The notes beneath the pieces were generated by a model that saw only the letters and a program-made list of their open reading frames with translations, did not search any database and was not told the origin of the DNA. From Actinocorallia populi (GTDB taxonomy: Bacteria > Actinomycetota > Actinomycetes > Streptosporangiales > Streptosporangiaceae), in the NCBI RefSeq assembly GCF_002995495.1, contig NZ_PVZV01000001.1, forward strand, positions 744,001 through 808,000: a stretch of 64,000 nucleotides of DNA. Direction: 5' to 3'. Numbering within the stretch: the stretch's first letter is position 1; every line of letters begins with the position of its first letter. Of this stretch, positions 1 to 8,502 are shown in pieces. Both the position numbers and the translations under genes were made by a program.

Positions 1-896
1 AAGGGAGCCCTTTCGACGTTGTCTGGATGCGCGCCGGTCAGGAAGTCGTAGTGGGCGTGGTCGGTCAGCCACGTGCCGACGTCCAGGCCGTAGGTGTAGG
101 CGTTGGTGTAGCTGGTGGAACCGCCGGCGGGGTTGGGGGCGTAGCCGGTGCCGGTGGGACTGCGCCGGTTGGTGGCCGCCAGGACCTGCTCGATGAAGTT
201 CTGGCCGGTGTAGTGGGCCGACAGCATGGCGTCGTACACGGTCCACCCGGCGGTGAACGCGCGTTCGTGCAGTATCTCCTCCCAGTGACGCTCGACTGCG
301 CCGGCCAGGTCGGGGCGCAGCAGCCGCACCTTGTACAGGTTGCAGTAGAGCCGTTGGAAGAACTTGCCGCGATCGCTCCGGTAGCCGAACAGTTCTTTGA
401 TGGTGTAGTGCGGGCTGATCATCTCCTTGGCCAGCTGCTGACCCCAGTCCGAGCGGTCGGCCAGGTAGGTGGCGAAAGGAACGCCGTCTTTGCCGGCATG
501 GGTGGGGAACAGGAAGCTGTAGTTCTCCCGGGCCAGGGAGATGAAGTCGGGATCGTCCGGTTTGAGACGCGCTTGTACGAAGGCTTGGGCCTTGACCTGG
601 TCAGCGGTGCGGGAGAAGCCATGGCCGGACACCAGCGCCAGCGACCAGGCCACCAGCGCGGCGGCCACATCGGCCACCCATGGCTGGGCGGCGGTTCTGA
701 GCGGTGGCGGTGCGTCGGGGAAGAAGACGTCGTGGACGGTCAGGCTGTTTTGCAGTTGAGCGGTGAACACCGTTCCGACGTGCGTACGGACTTGGGCGTC
801 ATCCATGCTGATCAGTCGGTCGAGGGTCACCATGTCCGGTGGCGGCTCGTACATCCCGGCTTCGAACGCGTCGAGGGTCGAGGACAGGGTGTCCAT
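1..896 (-). CDS. Unknown protein, C-terminus cut by window edge
   Basis: An open frame on the minus strand starts at the ATG at 896, with GGGAG about 7 bases upstream, and runs off the window (about 298 codons visible). It begins MDTLSSTLDAFEAG. There is no signal peptide and no clear membrane helix, and the protein looks mainly alpha-helical. Visible pieces include KELFGYRSDRGKFFQRLY and LLRPDLAGAVERHWEEI. I do not recognise the family. It is the third gene of a minus-strand cluster, 119 bases after the 137-aa protein gene at 1016-1429. The RP-x-L...W-x-E pattern also occurs in the 893-aa protein, so the two may share a helical module; that is a weak inference. Confidence 0.7.
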   Translation of the reverse strand, partial: MDTLSSTLDAFEAGMYEPPPDMVTLDRLISMDDAQVRTHVGTVFTAQLQNSLTVHDVFFPDAPPPLRTAAQPWVADVAAALVAWSLALVSGHGFSRTADQVKAQAFVQARLKPDDPDFISLARENYSFLFPTHAGKDGVPFATYLADRSDWGQQLAKEMISPHYTIKELFGYRSDRGKFFQRLYCNLYKVRLLRPDLAGAVERHWEEILHERAFTAGWTVYDAMLSAHYTGQNFIEQVLAATNRRSPTGTGYAPNPAGGSTSYTNAYTYGLDVGTWLTDHAHYDFLTGAHPDNVERAP

Positions 897-1015
897 GTGC
901 TGCTCCCGGAAAGTGAGTGGGTGACCAGGTACCGGCGTGCGTGTGTAGGCGCTTGAAAAGGGTTTGCGGCCACGTGGCGAGAGGGCCGCCGACGCGATGG
1001 CGCGGCGCGGATCGG

Positions 1016-1429
1016 TCACACCTGTCCGCGCCATTCGTAGGCCGGGGTGCCGGAGCGGTCGCTGCAGACGGCGGTCAATTGGCCGGTGAACGACCGGCCT
1101 GAAGCGCTGAGCGTCACGTGTCCGCTGAGGTAGAACTCCTCTTCTCCCTCTTCACCCTCTTCCCCGCAGACCAGGTCGGCTACATGGGACACGTCGAAGG
1201 CCACGGTGATGCCGCCGTCGCTGGCGTGGGTGGGGTGTGAGCAGTAGGCGGTGATGTCCTGGGCCCCGATGTGCATGCCCATCCGGGCTCTTCCCTGGGC
1301 GTCCAGTTCGGCAGTGAGGGTCAGCGGCAGCCCCTGCCGGTAGTCGTCGCCGCCGCGGCGAGCGGCTACCTGGGTTTCGTAGGTGACGCCGGGCGGCGCA
1401 GCGGCCCGGCGCTGCTCGGCCGGGGTCAT
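1016..1429 (-). CDS. Small beta-rich hypothetical protein
   Basis: 137 aa, starting MTPAEQRRAAAPPG. Its ATG overlaps the stop of the 893-aa gene as ATGA at 1426-1429, so the two are translationally coupled. The sequence looks like a single beta-sandwich: alternating strands such as LTLTAELDAQGRARMGM and HVTLSASGRSFTGQL. It has an acidic loop (GEEGEEGEEEFYL) and three Cys (in ITAYCSHP, LVCGEE and TAVCSDRS). There is no signal peptide or membrane segment. I do not recognise the family. Tight coupling to the large upstream protein suggests a partner, accessory or immunity-like role; this is inference only. Confidence 0.75.
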   Translation of the reverse strand: MTPAEQRRAAAPPGVTYETQVAARRGGDDYRQGLPLTLTAELDAQGRARMGMHIGAQDITAYCSHPTHASDGGITVAFDVSHVADLVCGEEGEEGEEEFYLSGHVTLSASGRSFTGQLTAVCSDRSGTPAYEWRGQV

Positions 1430-4107
1430 GCCGGGCCCGGGTTCGGCGGCGCGGTGGCGCTGCTCCATGCGTTGAGCGCCTTGGCCTGCGGTGAGGGCTC
1501 GGGCAGCGAGTCGACGAACTTGAGGCCCGCATCCTTCATGAAGTCCTCGACCGGGTTGGGGGGCTTGGAGAGCCACCAGCGGATCGCCATCACGACGATG
1601 CCGACCACCGCCAGAGCCGCGCCGAAGACCGGGATCATCACGCTGGAGAAGAAAAGGCCCGCCACTGTGGTGGCGGTGACGGCGAGGGAGATCGCGAAGT
1701 CCACCGCGGTCCACGCGATGTCCCGGCCGGACGTGATGGCGTCCAGCAAGGTGATGAACGACAGCACCGCCAGCGTCACGCTGACGGCTACGCCCAGCAG
1801 CTTCACAACGCCGGAGATCCAGCCCCCTGCGAAGATCTTGCCGAAGATGGTCTTCCCGAGGAGGGCCTTATCGGCTCCCAGTAGGCTCTTGATGTTCCGC
1901 CCGACTTTGGCGATCCATTCCATACCACCGATGATTTTGACCAGTGTTCCACCGATAACCGCGCGCAGCCCGGTGGAGACGGTCCTCTCGACGAGTTTGG
2001 CCCACGCCTCAAGGCCGGGTTTCACTATGAGTGCGAAGAATGCCTTCACGGCTTTGGCGGTGCCGACGAAGGTGCCGACAATGTTGGTGACCACTTCGGT
2101 GCGCTGCTTGGTGTTCATCTTCTCCCAGTTGCCTCCGGTCACGGACAGGACGGCGGAGACGACCGCCCCGCCCCAACTGGCGAGGGCGAAGACCTGACCC
2201 AGTGACTTCGCGAACTTCGCGATCTTTTGATGCTTTTCCAGGAATTTCCCGATCTTGTTCTTGATGTTGTTCATCTGGGTGAACTGCGATTTGGTTTTCA
2301 CGTTCTGCTGGCTGACGATGTACTGGGCGAGATCGGTGTCCACCGCGTTCTTGTTGTCATTGAAATATTTGATGATCTCGTCGATGCCGTTCTTGCGGAG
2401 ATCGTCGAGATCCGGAATCCTGCCATCGGCGATCTTCGTGAGAATGATCCGGATGTTATCGGGAATCCAGGATCTGACGAGATCGACGTCCTGATGGACG
2501 ATGTCCTGCGACAGATTACCGATGACTCCGGTCATCACCGCATTGCTGTAGAGGCCGGCCACCTCGCCCGTCGGGTCCAGGGCCAGCAGGAGCATCGAGT
2601 TCTGCTTGATGGTCCTGAGTGCGCCCTCCCGGGTGAGCGGGTTGGCGAAGGAATTGACCAGTGGAACGAAATCGGGATTGTCATCGCTGGTCGCATCTTC
2701 GTAGAACGCTTCGGCCCATTTCCGGCCACCGTCGGCGATGTAATCTTGAAGGCGGGGGCGGACGGCGAGATACGCCTCCATGTACAGGCCCTGATGCTGG
2801 AGATTGTAGCCTTCCTCGGCCGCGATCCCGGTGCGAAAGTAAGCCGCGAGTTTTTCCGCTTGCTCGGTATTCAGTCTCGTCTCCGGCTCGCCCGGCCCCG
2901 TGTACTGGTTGAAAGAGTTGGTCAAGTACGCCCGGCAGAACTCCTCATACCACTTATCTCCTTTATCGGCGAGTTCTTGCTGTGCCTTGGTCAGATGGGG
3001 CGGCCTTTGTCCCATGAACCTCGTCAGCCAGTCGCTTTCCGGCTGCTTCTTGCCCATGGCGTACTTCATGTTCCGTGTCAGGGCGCTGTTGATCAGCCCC
3101 TCCATTCCGGCCTGCTCGGCATCGGGAGGCGTCAGGAGGCTCAGTTCCATCAAGGTGAGGATGCTGGGGGTCGCCAGCACCGCGTGATCCGTCACGGTGT
3201 CGGCGGCAAGACCCGCCAGCGGGCCGCCTTCCTCGGCCGCGTCGGCGTAGAGGTGATCCGACGCGGCGCGCTCACACGGCCGGGCCGTCCACAGCCGCAC
3301 CTTTTCCGGCTCGGCGGTCTCCTCGTCGCCGCAGCGGGCGCGGACCGCGCCCGTACCCGCGGGAGACCTTTCCCGCGCATTGAAGGACAGTTCGGCCTGG
3401 GAGTAGAAGCCATCATCAACAAAGGAGCATTCGGTCTCAGAGGCGAAAATCTGCACCTGATAGGTGTTGTCGCCGAAAAACTTCGTCGACGCCTGGGACA
3501 GTTTCTGCATCTCTCCGGCGGCGTCCGCGAGCTTGTACTCCGGTTTCACCCTCCCTCTCTCGTCCAGCGTGTAACCGATCTCCAGCCGCCGGCCGGGCTC
3601 CCAGTCGTGCTCTGGCACGGAGCCGGGATCGTGTCCTGGCGCGTACAGCGACTTGGTGATCTCGGTGTCGTAGCAGCGGGGCTTGGCGACCCGGCCAGAG
3701 ACGCGGACGGTGACGGTCTCCTGCGCCGATGCCCCGACGCAGACCCAGCCCTCCAGTTCACCCTCCCCGTCCCGGAACAGCAGATCTCCGGCGCTGAAGT
3801 GCGCTTCCGTCTCCTGGACCCAGGAGATCCGGTCCCCCTCCCACCGAGCGGTGCGCAGCGGCACCTCCCCCAGGAAGATCTGGCCGGAGCACAAAGTGAT
3901 CGTCTGCATCCCCGCGATGGGCGCCGGCGCGGCGTCGTCAGCGTCGTCGCGAATCCCCATCACGTGATACTCGGCCTGGATCTCACGCAGGGACGAAGGC
4001 TTGGGCGGAGAGAGGGGCAAAGGAGTGCGCTCTGCGCCGCCCGGCCCGGTGTAGAGGGCCGCTTCCAGCGCGGCAGTGCTCAGCGGAAACGCAAAAGTAC
4101 TCGTCAT
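1426..4107 (-). CDS. 893-aa protein of unknown function with hydrophobic C-terminal region
   Basis: Start chosen at the ATG at 4107 (MTSTFAFPLSTAAL) because AGGGG lies about 10 bases upstream; the frame stays open upstream but the composition is not coding-like. Residues 1-230 look beta-rich with several Cys. Residues about 290-630 are helical and polar (KWYEEFCRAYL, RPRLQDYIADGGRKWAEA). Residues about 637-845 contain several hydrophobic or amphipathic helices (around 640-658, 766-791, 806-845), followed by a polar Pro-rich tail. There is no N-terminal signal. The layout resembles a soluble protein that can insert into membranes, but I recognise no toxin family. Much of the coding sequence is AT-richer than its surroundings (24 G/C of 60 at 2221-2280), suggesting horizontal origin. 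First gene of the three-gene cluster. Confidence 0.8.
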   Translation of the reverse strand: MTSTFAFPLSTAALEAALYTGPGGAERTPLPLSPPKPSSLREIQAEYHVMGIRDDADDAAPAPIAGMQTITLCSGQIFLGEVPLRTARWEGDRISWVQETEAHFSAGDLLFRDGEGELEGWVCVGASAQETVTVRVSGRVAKPRCYDTEITKSLYAPGHDPGSVPEHDWEPGRRLEIGYTLDERGRVKPEYKLADAAGEMQKLSQASTKFFGDNTYQVQIFASETECSFVDDGFYSQAELSFNARERSPAGTGAVRARCGDEETAEPEKVRLWTARPCERAASDHLYADAAEEGGPLAGLAADTVTDHAVLATPSILTLMELSLLTPPDAEQAGMEGLINSALTRNMKYAMGKKQPESDWLTRFMGQRPPHLTKAQQELADKGDKWYEEFCRAYLTNSFNQYTGPGEPETRLNTEQAEKLAAYFRTGIAAEEGYNLQHQGLYMEAYLAVRPRLQDYIADGGRKWAEAFYEDATSDDNPDFVPLVNSFANPLTREGALRTIKQNSMLLLALDPTGEVAGLYSNAVMTGVIGNLSQDIVHQDVDLVRSWIPDNIRIILTKIADGRIPDLDDLRKNGIDEIIKYFNDNKNAVDTDLAQYIVSQQNVKTKSQFTQMNNIKNKIGKFLEKHQKIAKFAKSLGQVFALASWGGAVVSAVLSVTGGNWEKMNTKQRTEVVTNIVGTFVGTAKAVKAFFALIVKPGLEAWAKLVERTVSTGLRAVIGGTLVKIIGGMEWIAKVGRNIKSLLGADKALLGKTIFGKIFAGGWISGVVKLLGVAVSVTLAVLSFITLLDAITSGRDIAWTAVDFAISLAVTATTVAGLFFSSVMIPVFGAALAVVGIVVMAIRWWLSKPPNPVEDFMKDAGLKFVDSLPEPSPQAKALNAWSSATAPPNPGPA

Positions 4108-4736
4108 GACCCATACCCCTAGCTCGCTCTTTCTGCGGTAGCGGCCTGCCCGAAAACGCAGGCAGGCGGATAACGCGCGCGTCCGCAGTGCTGATGCCGA
4201 CGGCGCACCCCGCGTTGCCCGTCGCCGCCACGACGCGGGACGTTCCAGCCCTGCGAGATCCACCCGGTGACCCTGCCCGTTGACCTGCCCAGAGCAGGCG
4301 GCGGCAAGCGCAGGCAAAGTCGACCGGCCGCAAGTTCGGTCATCACCGGATGGCCCGCCCGTAGCGTGGTCTATAGCGCGCCGAGAAGTACCGGTGACGC
4401 GCTCCATGCCTCGACACGCGATCGCAGAGAAAACGGAAGCGCAGAACAGTAGAGCGGACTGGGAAAAAATTCACCGATGCAGGGATCACCACGCTGTCCA
4501 GCGAGCGGGCCGTCGACACCCACCGTTTCCGCTGGCCGGCGTTGACCTTTCAGGGAAAGGGTCTGATATCGAAGAAAGCGGCGCTGGTCTTCGCGACGCG
4601 TTCTCCGGCGGCGTCAAGCGTCGTACTTCAGCGTGCCTGACGAAGCCCCCGAGCTCCCGGGACGGCCGTCATTCCCACGAGCTCGGCCACCGGCCGGCGG
4701 ACCCTGGCCGGGCCTCCAGGGCCGACTGCGACCGCG
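4108..4736. other. Gene-free stretch upstream of the 893-aa gene
   Basis: About 630 bases with no frame I would defend as a gene. The part nearest the 893-aa gene should carry its promoter and leader. A perfect 7-bp stem (4144-4150 with 4161-4167, A-rich loop) sits in that leader. The part around 4465 has an A-run (gggaaaaaattc). No tRNA-derived direct repeat, integrase remnant or insertion sequence was seen. Confidence 0.5.
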
Positions 4737-4781
4737 CATGAGGAAGCCCCGGCTCCCAAGAGGGACCGGGGCTTCCTCATG
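4737..4781. terminator. Strong bidirectional hairpin
   Basis: A perfect 16-bp outer stem (catgaggaagccccgg at 4737-4752 with its complement at 4766-4781) is extended by an inner tccc/ggga pairing around a small loop. It separates the accessory cluster side from the tRNA-Ser gene and has no U-tract on either side. Confidence 0.7.
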
Positions 4782-4816
4782 CCTGCCTGCGTGAGGGCCG
4801 GGTGGTGAAGCAAACA

Positions 4817-4850
4817 AGGGCCTCAGCTGCGGTCTCCCGCGCGAGGCCCT
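4817..4850 (-). terminator. Terminator of the tRNA-Ser gene
   Basis: An 8-bp stem (agggcctc at 4817-4824, gaggccct at 4843-4850) lies 23 bases past the tRNA 3' end. On the minus strand it is followed by TTGTTTG, a short T-rich tail typical of intrinsic termination. Confidence 0.65.
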
Positions 4851-4872
4851 CGTTACGTGCCCGGCGAGGCAC

Positions 4873-4960
4873 TGGCGGAGGATACGAGATTCGAACTCGT
4901 GAGGGCTTGCACCCAACACGCTTTCCAAGCGTGCGCCCTAGGCCACTAGGCGAATCCTCC
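4873..4960 (-). tRNA. tRNA-Ser, anticodon GGA
   Basis: On the minus strand the acceptor arm GGAGGAT (4960-4954) pairs with ATCCTCC (4883-4877). Discriminator G and an encoded CCA follow, ending at 4873. The anticodon stem CACGC/GCGTG encloses the loop TTGGAAA, giving anticodon GGA, which reads UCC and UCU. A long variable arm and the T-loop GTTCGAATC are present, as expected for serine tRNA. Confidence 0.95.
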
Positions 4961-4970
4961 GTCGGACAGC

Positions 4971-5294
4971 TTACCGGTTGTCGGGGAGTGGGCGGACCTC
5001 TATTACGGCTGACTTGGGGAGGGGGCCGTAGAGGTGGGGGTAGAGCTCGTCGGGGGAGTCGGGGGCCGGCTCGAAGCGGACGTCGAGGCGGCGGGGGTCG
5101 ATCGTCAGCAGGAGGAGGCCGGGGACGCCCTGGTAGTGGCGGGAGAGGACGCGGGCGACCTGGTCCTGGGTGGCCGAGCAGTGGATGAAACCCTCCTCCG
5201 CGAGGGTCTTGTCCAGGGTGGACATCGCGTAGGGAGTGGTTTCGGTCACACTGTCCCAGGCAGCGCGGGTGGTGATGTGAAAGATGTGGGACAT
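4971..5294 (-). CDS. DUF952 family protein
   Basis: 107 aa, starting MSHIFHITTRAAWD at the ATG at 5294. The family signature is clear: an N-terminal I-x-H-I-T segment, then EGFIHCSATQDQVARV, then a late D-E-L-Y-P-H-L-Y-G-P-L segment. The protein is a single cytoplasmic domain at the usual family length. Its biochemical role is not established; from memory the fold is related to ADP-ribosyltransferases, but I could not check this. It is divergent from the SRP RNA gene and only 10 bases from the end of tRNA-Ser. Upstream in-frame codons overlap the SRP RNA and were not used. Confidence 0.85.
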   Translation of the reverse strand: MSHIFHITTRAAWDSVTETTPYAMSTLDKTLAEEGFIHCSATQDQVARVLSRHYQGVPGLLLLTIDPRRLDVRFEPAPDSPDELYPHLYGPLPKSAVIEVRPLPDNR

Positions 5295-5343
5295 GGCACG
5301 GGACTGTACGCGGCCCGGGGGCTCATGCCATAGACTCGGGGCA

Positions 5344-5430
5344 GACCCCTCGCGTGGCGTCATCTTGTGAACCTCCCCAGGGCCGGAAGGCAGCAAGGAT
5401 AAGCAGGCTCTGGCGGGTGCGCGGGGGGTC
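5344..5430 (+). ncRNA. ffs: Signal recognition particle RNA (bacterial small SRP RNA)
   Basis: Contains the universally conserved SRP domain IV hairpin: CCAGGGCCGGAAGGCAGCA followed by AAGGATAAGCAGGCTCTGG, with the GGAA tetraloop and AGCAG/AAGCA internal loops. The ends pair (gacccctcgcg at 5344-5354 with cgcggggggtc at 5420-5430), and a TTTT run follows at 5432. A TAGACT at 5331-5336 is a plausible -10. Its position directly before dnaX is typical for actinobacteria. The RNA binds Ffh for co-translational membrane targeting. Confidence 0.95.
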
Positions 5431-5460
5431 CTTTTGCGTCAAGGACGGACGGGGCCCGTG

Positions 5461-7482
5461 ATGAGTCTTGCTCTCTACCGCAAGTACCGACCGGCCACCT
5501 TCGGCGAGCTGAAGGGCCAGGAGCACGTCGCCGAGCCGCTGCAGCAGGCGCTCCGCAACGGCCGGGTCAACCACGCCTACCTCTTCAGCGGGCCGCGCGG
5601 CTGCGGGAAGACGTCCAGCGCGCGGATCCTCGCCCGGTCGCTGAACTGCGAGCAGGGGCCGACCCCCGACCCGTGCGGGATCTGCGAGTCGTGCGTGGCG
5701 CTGGGGCCCGGCGGGACCGGCCACCTGGACGTGATCGAGATCGACGCCGCGTCGCACGGCGGTGTGGACGACGCCCGCGACCTGCGGGAGCGTGCCTTCT
5801 TCGCGCCGGTGTCGTCCCGGTTCAAGGTGTACATCATCGACGAGGCCCACATGGTCACCCGGGAGGGCTTCAACGCCCTGCTGAAGCTCGTCGAGGAGCC
5901 CCCGCCGCACCTGAAGTTCGTGTTCGCCACGACCGAGCCCGAGAAGGTCATCGGGACGATCCGGTCGCGCACCCACCACTACCCGTTCCGGCTGATCCCG
6001 CCCAAGACGCTGCAGGAGCTGCTGGAGGAGATCCTCCAGTCGGAGAAGGTCCCGTACGAGACGGCCGCGCTGCCGCTGGTCGTGCGGGCGGGCGCGGGCT
6101 CGGCCCGCGACTCGCTGTCGATCCTGGACCAGCTGCTCGCCGGGTCCGACGAGGCCGGCATCACCTACACGCGGGCCGTCTCCCTGCTGGGGTACACCGA
6201 CGCGGCGCTGCTGGACGAGGTCGTCGACGCGTTCGGCGCGCGCGACGGGGCCGCGGTGTTCGCGGCGATCGACCGGGTGATCGAGAGCGGCCAGGACCCG
6301 CGCCGCTTCACCGCCGACCTCCTCGGCCGGTTCCGCGACCTGGTGATCATGGCGAACGTCCCGGAGGCCACGCGCACCGGGCTGATCGACGGCCCCGCCG
6401 ACGAGCTGGAGCGCATGACGGCGCAGGCCGCGGCGATGGGCCCCGCCGACCTGGCGCGGGCCGCCGACCTGCTGCACACCGGGCTCACCGAGATGCGCGG
6501 GGCGACGTCGCCCCGGCTCCTGCTGGAGCTGATCTGCGCCCGGATCCTGCTGCCCGGCGCCTACACCGACGAGACGTCGCTGCTGGCCCGCATCGACCGG
6601 CTGGAGCGCAGCGGCCCCCCGATGGCGGCCGCCGCCCCGCGCGTCGAAGCACCTCCCGCGGCGTTCCAGCCGGTCTCCAGGGAGGCCGAGCCCCGTCCGC
6701 CCGCACCGGAACCGGCACCCCGTGCGCCCCAGAGAGCCGCAGAACCGGCTCCCCGCCCGCCGGTGGAACCCGCGCCCGAGCCCGCTCAGGCGCGCCCGGC
6801 TCCCCGGCAGGAGTCCAGGCCCGCCCCGTCCCGTCCGGCGGCGGACGACGGCTGGGGCGCCCCGGTCGCACAGGCGCCCTCGGCACCGGCCCCCGCGCCC
6901 GCCGCGGCGGCCTCCTCGGGCGCGATCGACGTGAGCGTCGTCCGGCAGCGCTGGCCGCAGATCCTCGAGGCGGTGCAGCGCAGGAGCCGTGTCGCCTGGA
7001 TGACGATCATGGAGGGCGTCGCTCCGGCGTCCGTGGACGGCAACCTGCTGACGATCGCGTTCGAGAACGACGGCAAGCGCAAGAACTTCACCATGGGCCG
7101 GCGTGAGGGCGTGCTGGCCGAGGTGCTTCGGGAGCAGCTCGGCGTGGACTGGCGGATCGACGCGGTGCTGGGCAGCGCGCTCCCGGCTCCGTCGGCGCGT
7201 CCGGCCGCCCCGCCTCCGCCGACGTGGGACCAGCCACGCCAGAGCCCCCAGCGTCCGGCTCCGGCCGGACCGCCCGCCCCGCAGGCCGTTCCGCAGGCCG
7301 CGCCGCCGGTGCCGCAGCCCTCCGAGCCGCTTCCGCCGCCGCCCGAGGCCCCGATGGGCGGCGACGACGACGATGTGGACGTCGAGGGCGACACGCTCGC
7401 GGCGAACGAGGCGGTGAGCGGTCTGGCGCTGCTCCAGCGGGAGCTCGGCGGCAGGGTGATCAGGGAGATCGACAATTCCTGA
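5461..7482 (+). CDS. dnaX: DNA polymerase III subunit gamma/tau
   Basis: 673 aa, starting MSLALYRKYRPATF. The ATG at 5461 directly follows a GTG at 5458; AAGGA lies about 15 bases upstream. This is the AAA+ clamp-loader ATPase of the replisome. Walker A GPRGCGKTSS is at residues 44-53. The zinc-binding Cys are C63, C72, C75 and C78. Walker B is in YIIDEAHM and sensor 1 in FATTEP. A long Pro/Ala-rich linker (about residues 390-490) precedes the tau-type C-terminal domain. I see no slippery-sequence signal for a separate gamma form. It heads the dnaX-ybaB-recR block. Confidence 0.97.
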   Translation: MSLALYRKYRPATFGELKGQEHVAEPLQQALRNGRVNHAYLFSGPRGCGKTSSARILARSLNCEQGPTPDPCGICESCVALGPGGTGHLDVIEIDAASHGGVDDARDLRERAFFAPVSSRFKVYIIDEAHMVTREGFNALLKLVEEPPPHLKFVFATTEPEKVIGTIRSRTHHYPFRLIPPKTLQELLEEILQSEKVPYETAALPLVVRAGAGSARDSLSILDQLLAGSDEAGITYTRAVSLLGYTDAALLDEVVDAFGARDGAAVFAAIDRVIESGQDPRRFTADLLGRFRDLVIMANVPEATRTGLIDGPADELERMTAQAAAMGPADLARAADLLHTGLTEMRGATSPRLLLELICARILLPGAYTDETSLLARIDRLERSGPPMAAAAPRVEAPPAAFQPVSREAEPRPPAPEPAPRAPQRAAEPAPRPPVEPAPEPAQARPAPRQESRPAPSRPAADDGWGAPVAQAPSAPAPAPAAAASSGAIDVSVVRQRWPQILEAVQRRSRVAWMTIMEGVAPASVDGNLLTIAFENDGKRKNFTMGRREGVLAEVLREQLGVDWRIDAVLGSALPAPSARPAAPPPPTWDQPRQSPQRPAPAGPPAPQAVPQAAPPVPQPSEPLPPPPEAPMGGDDDDVDVEGDTLAANEAVSGLALLQRELGGRVIREIDNS

Positions 7483-7555
7483 CGGCCTCGGGGTCGTATC
7501 GCTTTGCGGACGGACGCCGTAGGCTCGTAAGTCCGAGTCGTGGAGGGGATGACCA

Positions 7556-7900
7556 GTGGAACCCGGTGGCCAGCTTGATTTTCAAGCCCTGCTGCAGCAG
7601 GCGCAGAAGATGCAGGAGCAGCTGTTCGCCGCCCAGGAGGAGCTGGCGCGCGCGGAGGTGAAGGGCAGCGCGGGCGGCGGCCTGGTCACGGCGACCGTCA
7701 ACGGGCAGGGCGAGGTCGTGGAGATCGTCATCGATCCGAAGCTGATCGACGCCGACGACCCGGCGGAGGCGGCCGAGACCGTGGGCGACCTCGTCGTCGC
7801 GGCGATCCGCGAGGCGACCAACACCGCCGCGGAGCTGCAGCAGGAGAAGATGGGGCCGCTCACTCAGATGCCCGGAATGCCGGGATTGCCGGGGTTTTAA
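7556..7900 (+). CDS. ybaB: YbaB/EbfC family nucleoid-associated protein
   Basis: 114 aa from GTG 7556, preceded by GGAGGGG. The N-terminal helix [20 protein letters not shown] is followed by the family core (V-x-G-x-A-G-G-G-L-V-x-A-T-V-N-G). It ends in a Met/Pro/Gly-rich tail ([10 protein letters not shown]). The family forms small dimers that bind DNA and are almost always encoded between dnaX and recR, as here; recR begins 3 bases after the stop. Confidence 0.95.
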   Translation: MEPGGQLDFQALLQQAQKMQEQLFAAQEELARAEVKGSAGGGLVTATVNGQGEVVEIVIDPKLIDADDPAEAAETVGDLVVAAIREATNTAAELQQEKMGPLTQMPGMPGLPGF

Positions 7901-7902
7901 GT

Positions 7903-8502
7903 ATGTATGAAGGTGTCGTCCAGAACCTGATCGACGAGCTGGGGCGGTTGCCCGGCGTCGGGCCCAAAGGCGCGCAGCGCATCGCGTTCCACCTGCTCAA
8001 CGCCGATCCCGCCGATGTGAACCGGCTCGCCGACGCGCTGCGCGAGGTGAAGGACAAGGTCAGGTTCTGCCGGACCTGCGGGAACGTCGCGCAGGACGTC
8101 GAATGCCGGATCTGCCGTGACGTGCGGCGGGACCGGGCGGTCATCTGCGTGGTCGAGGAGTCCAAGGACGTCATCGCGATCGAGAAGACCCGCGAGTTCC
8201 GTGGCACGTATCACGTACTGGGAGGTGCGATCAGCCCGATCGAGGGGGTAGGTCCGGAAGACCTGCGGATCAGGGAACTGATGCAGCGGCTCGCCGACGG
8301 GGAGGTGACCGAGTTGATCCTCGCCACCGACCCCAACCTCGAAGGCGAGGCCACCGCGACGTACCTGGCCCGCCTGGTGAAACCGATGGACTTGAAGGTC
8401 ACCCGCCTGGCCAGTGGCCTACCGGTGGGCGGGGACCTCGAGTACGCCGACGAAGTCACGCTGGGACGCGCTTTCGAGGGACGGAGACTGCTCGATGTCT
8501 AA
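7903..8502 (+). CDS. recR: Recombination mediator protein RecR
   Basis: 199 aa, normal length. An N-terminal helix-hairpin-helix ([20 protein letters not shown]) is followed by a zinc finger with FCRTCG and CRIC. The Toprim domain includes VVEESKDV and the [15 protein letters not shown] segment. The C-terminal Walker-B-like [13 protein letters not shown] completes the family pattern. RecR loads RecA on SSB-coated gaps together with RecO. The last 8 bases overlap the DUF5063 gene, indicating coupling. Confidence 0.97.
   Translation: MYEGVVQNLIDELGRLPGVGPKGAQRIAFHLLNADPADVNRLADALREVKDKVRFCRTCGNVAQDVECRICRDVRRDRAVICVVEESKDVIAIEKTREFRGTYHVLGGAISPIEGVGPEDLRIRELMQRLADGEVTELILATDPNLEGEATATYLARLVKPMDLKVTRLASGLPVGGDLEYADEVTLGRAFEGRRLLDV

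Noticed and set aside
3955-3985. TCACGTGA palindrome within the 893-aa gene as a second parS site
   Set aside because: Only the central bases match; both outer arms of the parS consensus are absent.
2227-4122. Long plus-strand open frame opposite the 893-aa gene
   Set aside because: Mirror of a real gene in GC-rich DNA; no domain, no ribosome site, and the minus frame has coherent helix and strand patterns.
5434-5460. Earlier TTG start for dnaX
   Set aside because: It lies in the T-run and tail of the SRP RNA gene; the conserved protein starts MSLALYRKYRP at 5461.
5461-7482. Programmed frameshift in dnaX to make a separate gamma subunit
   Set aside because: No A-rich slippery heptamer with downstream stem was found in the expected place; the tau-length frame is uninterrupted.
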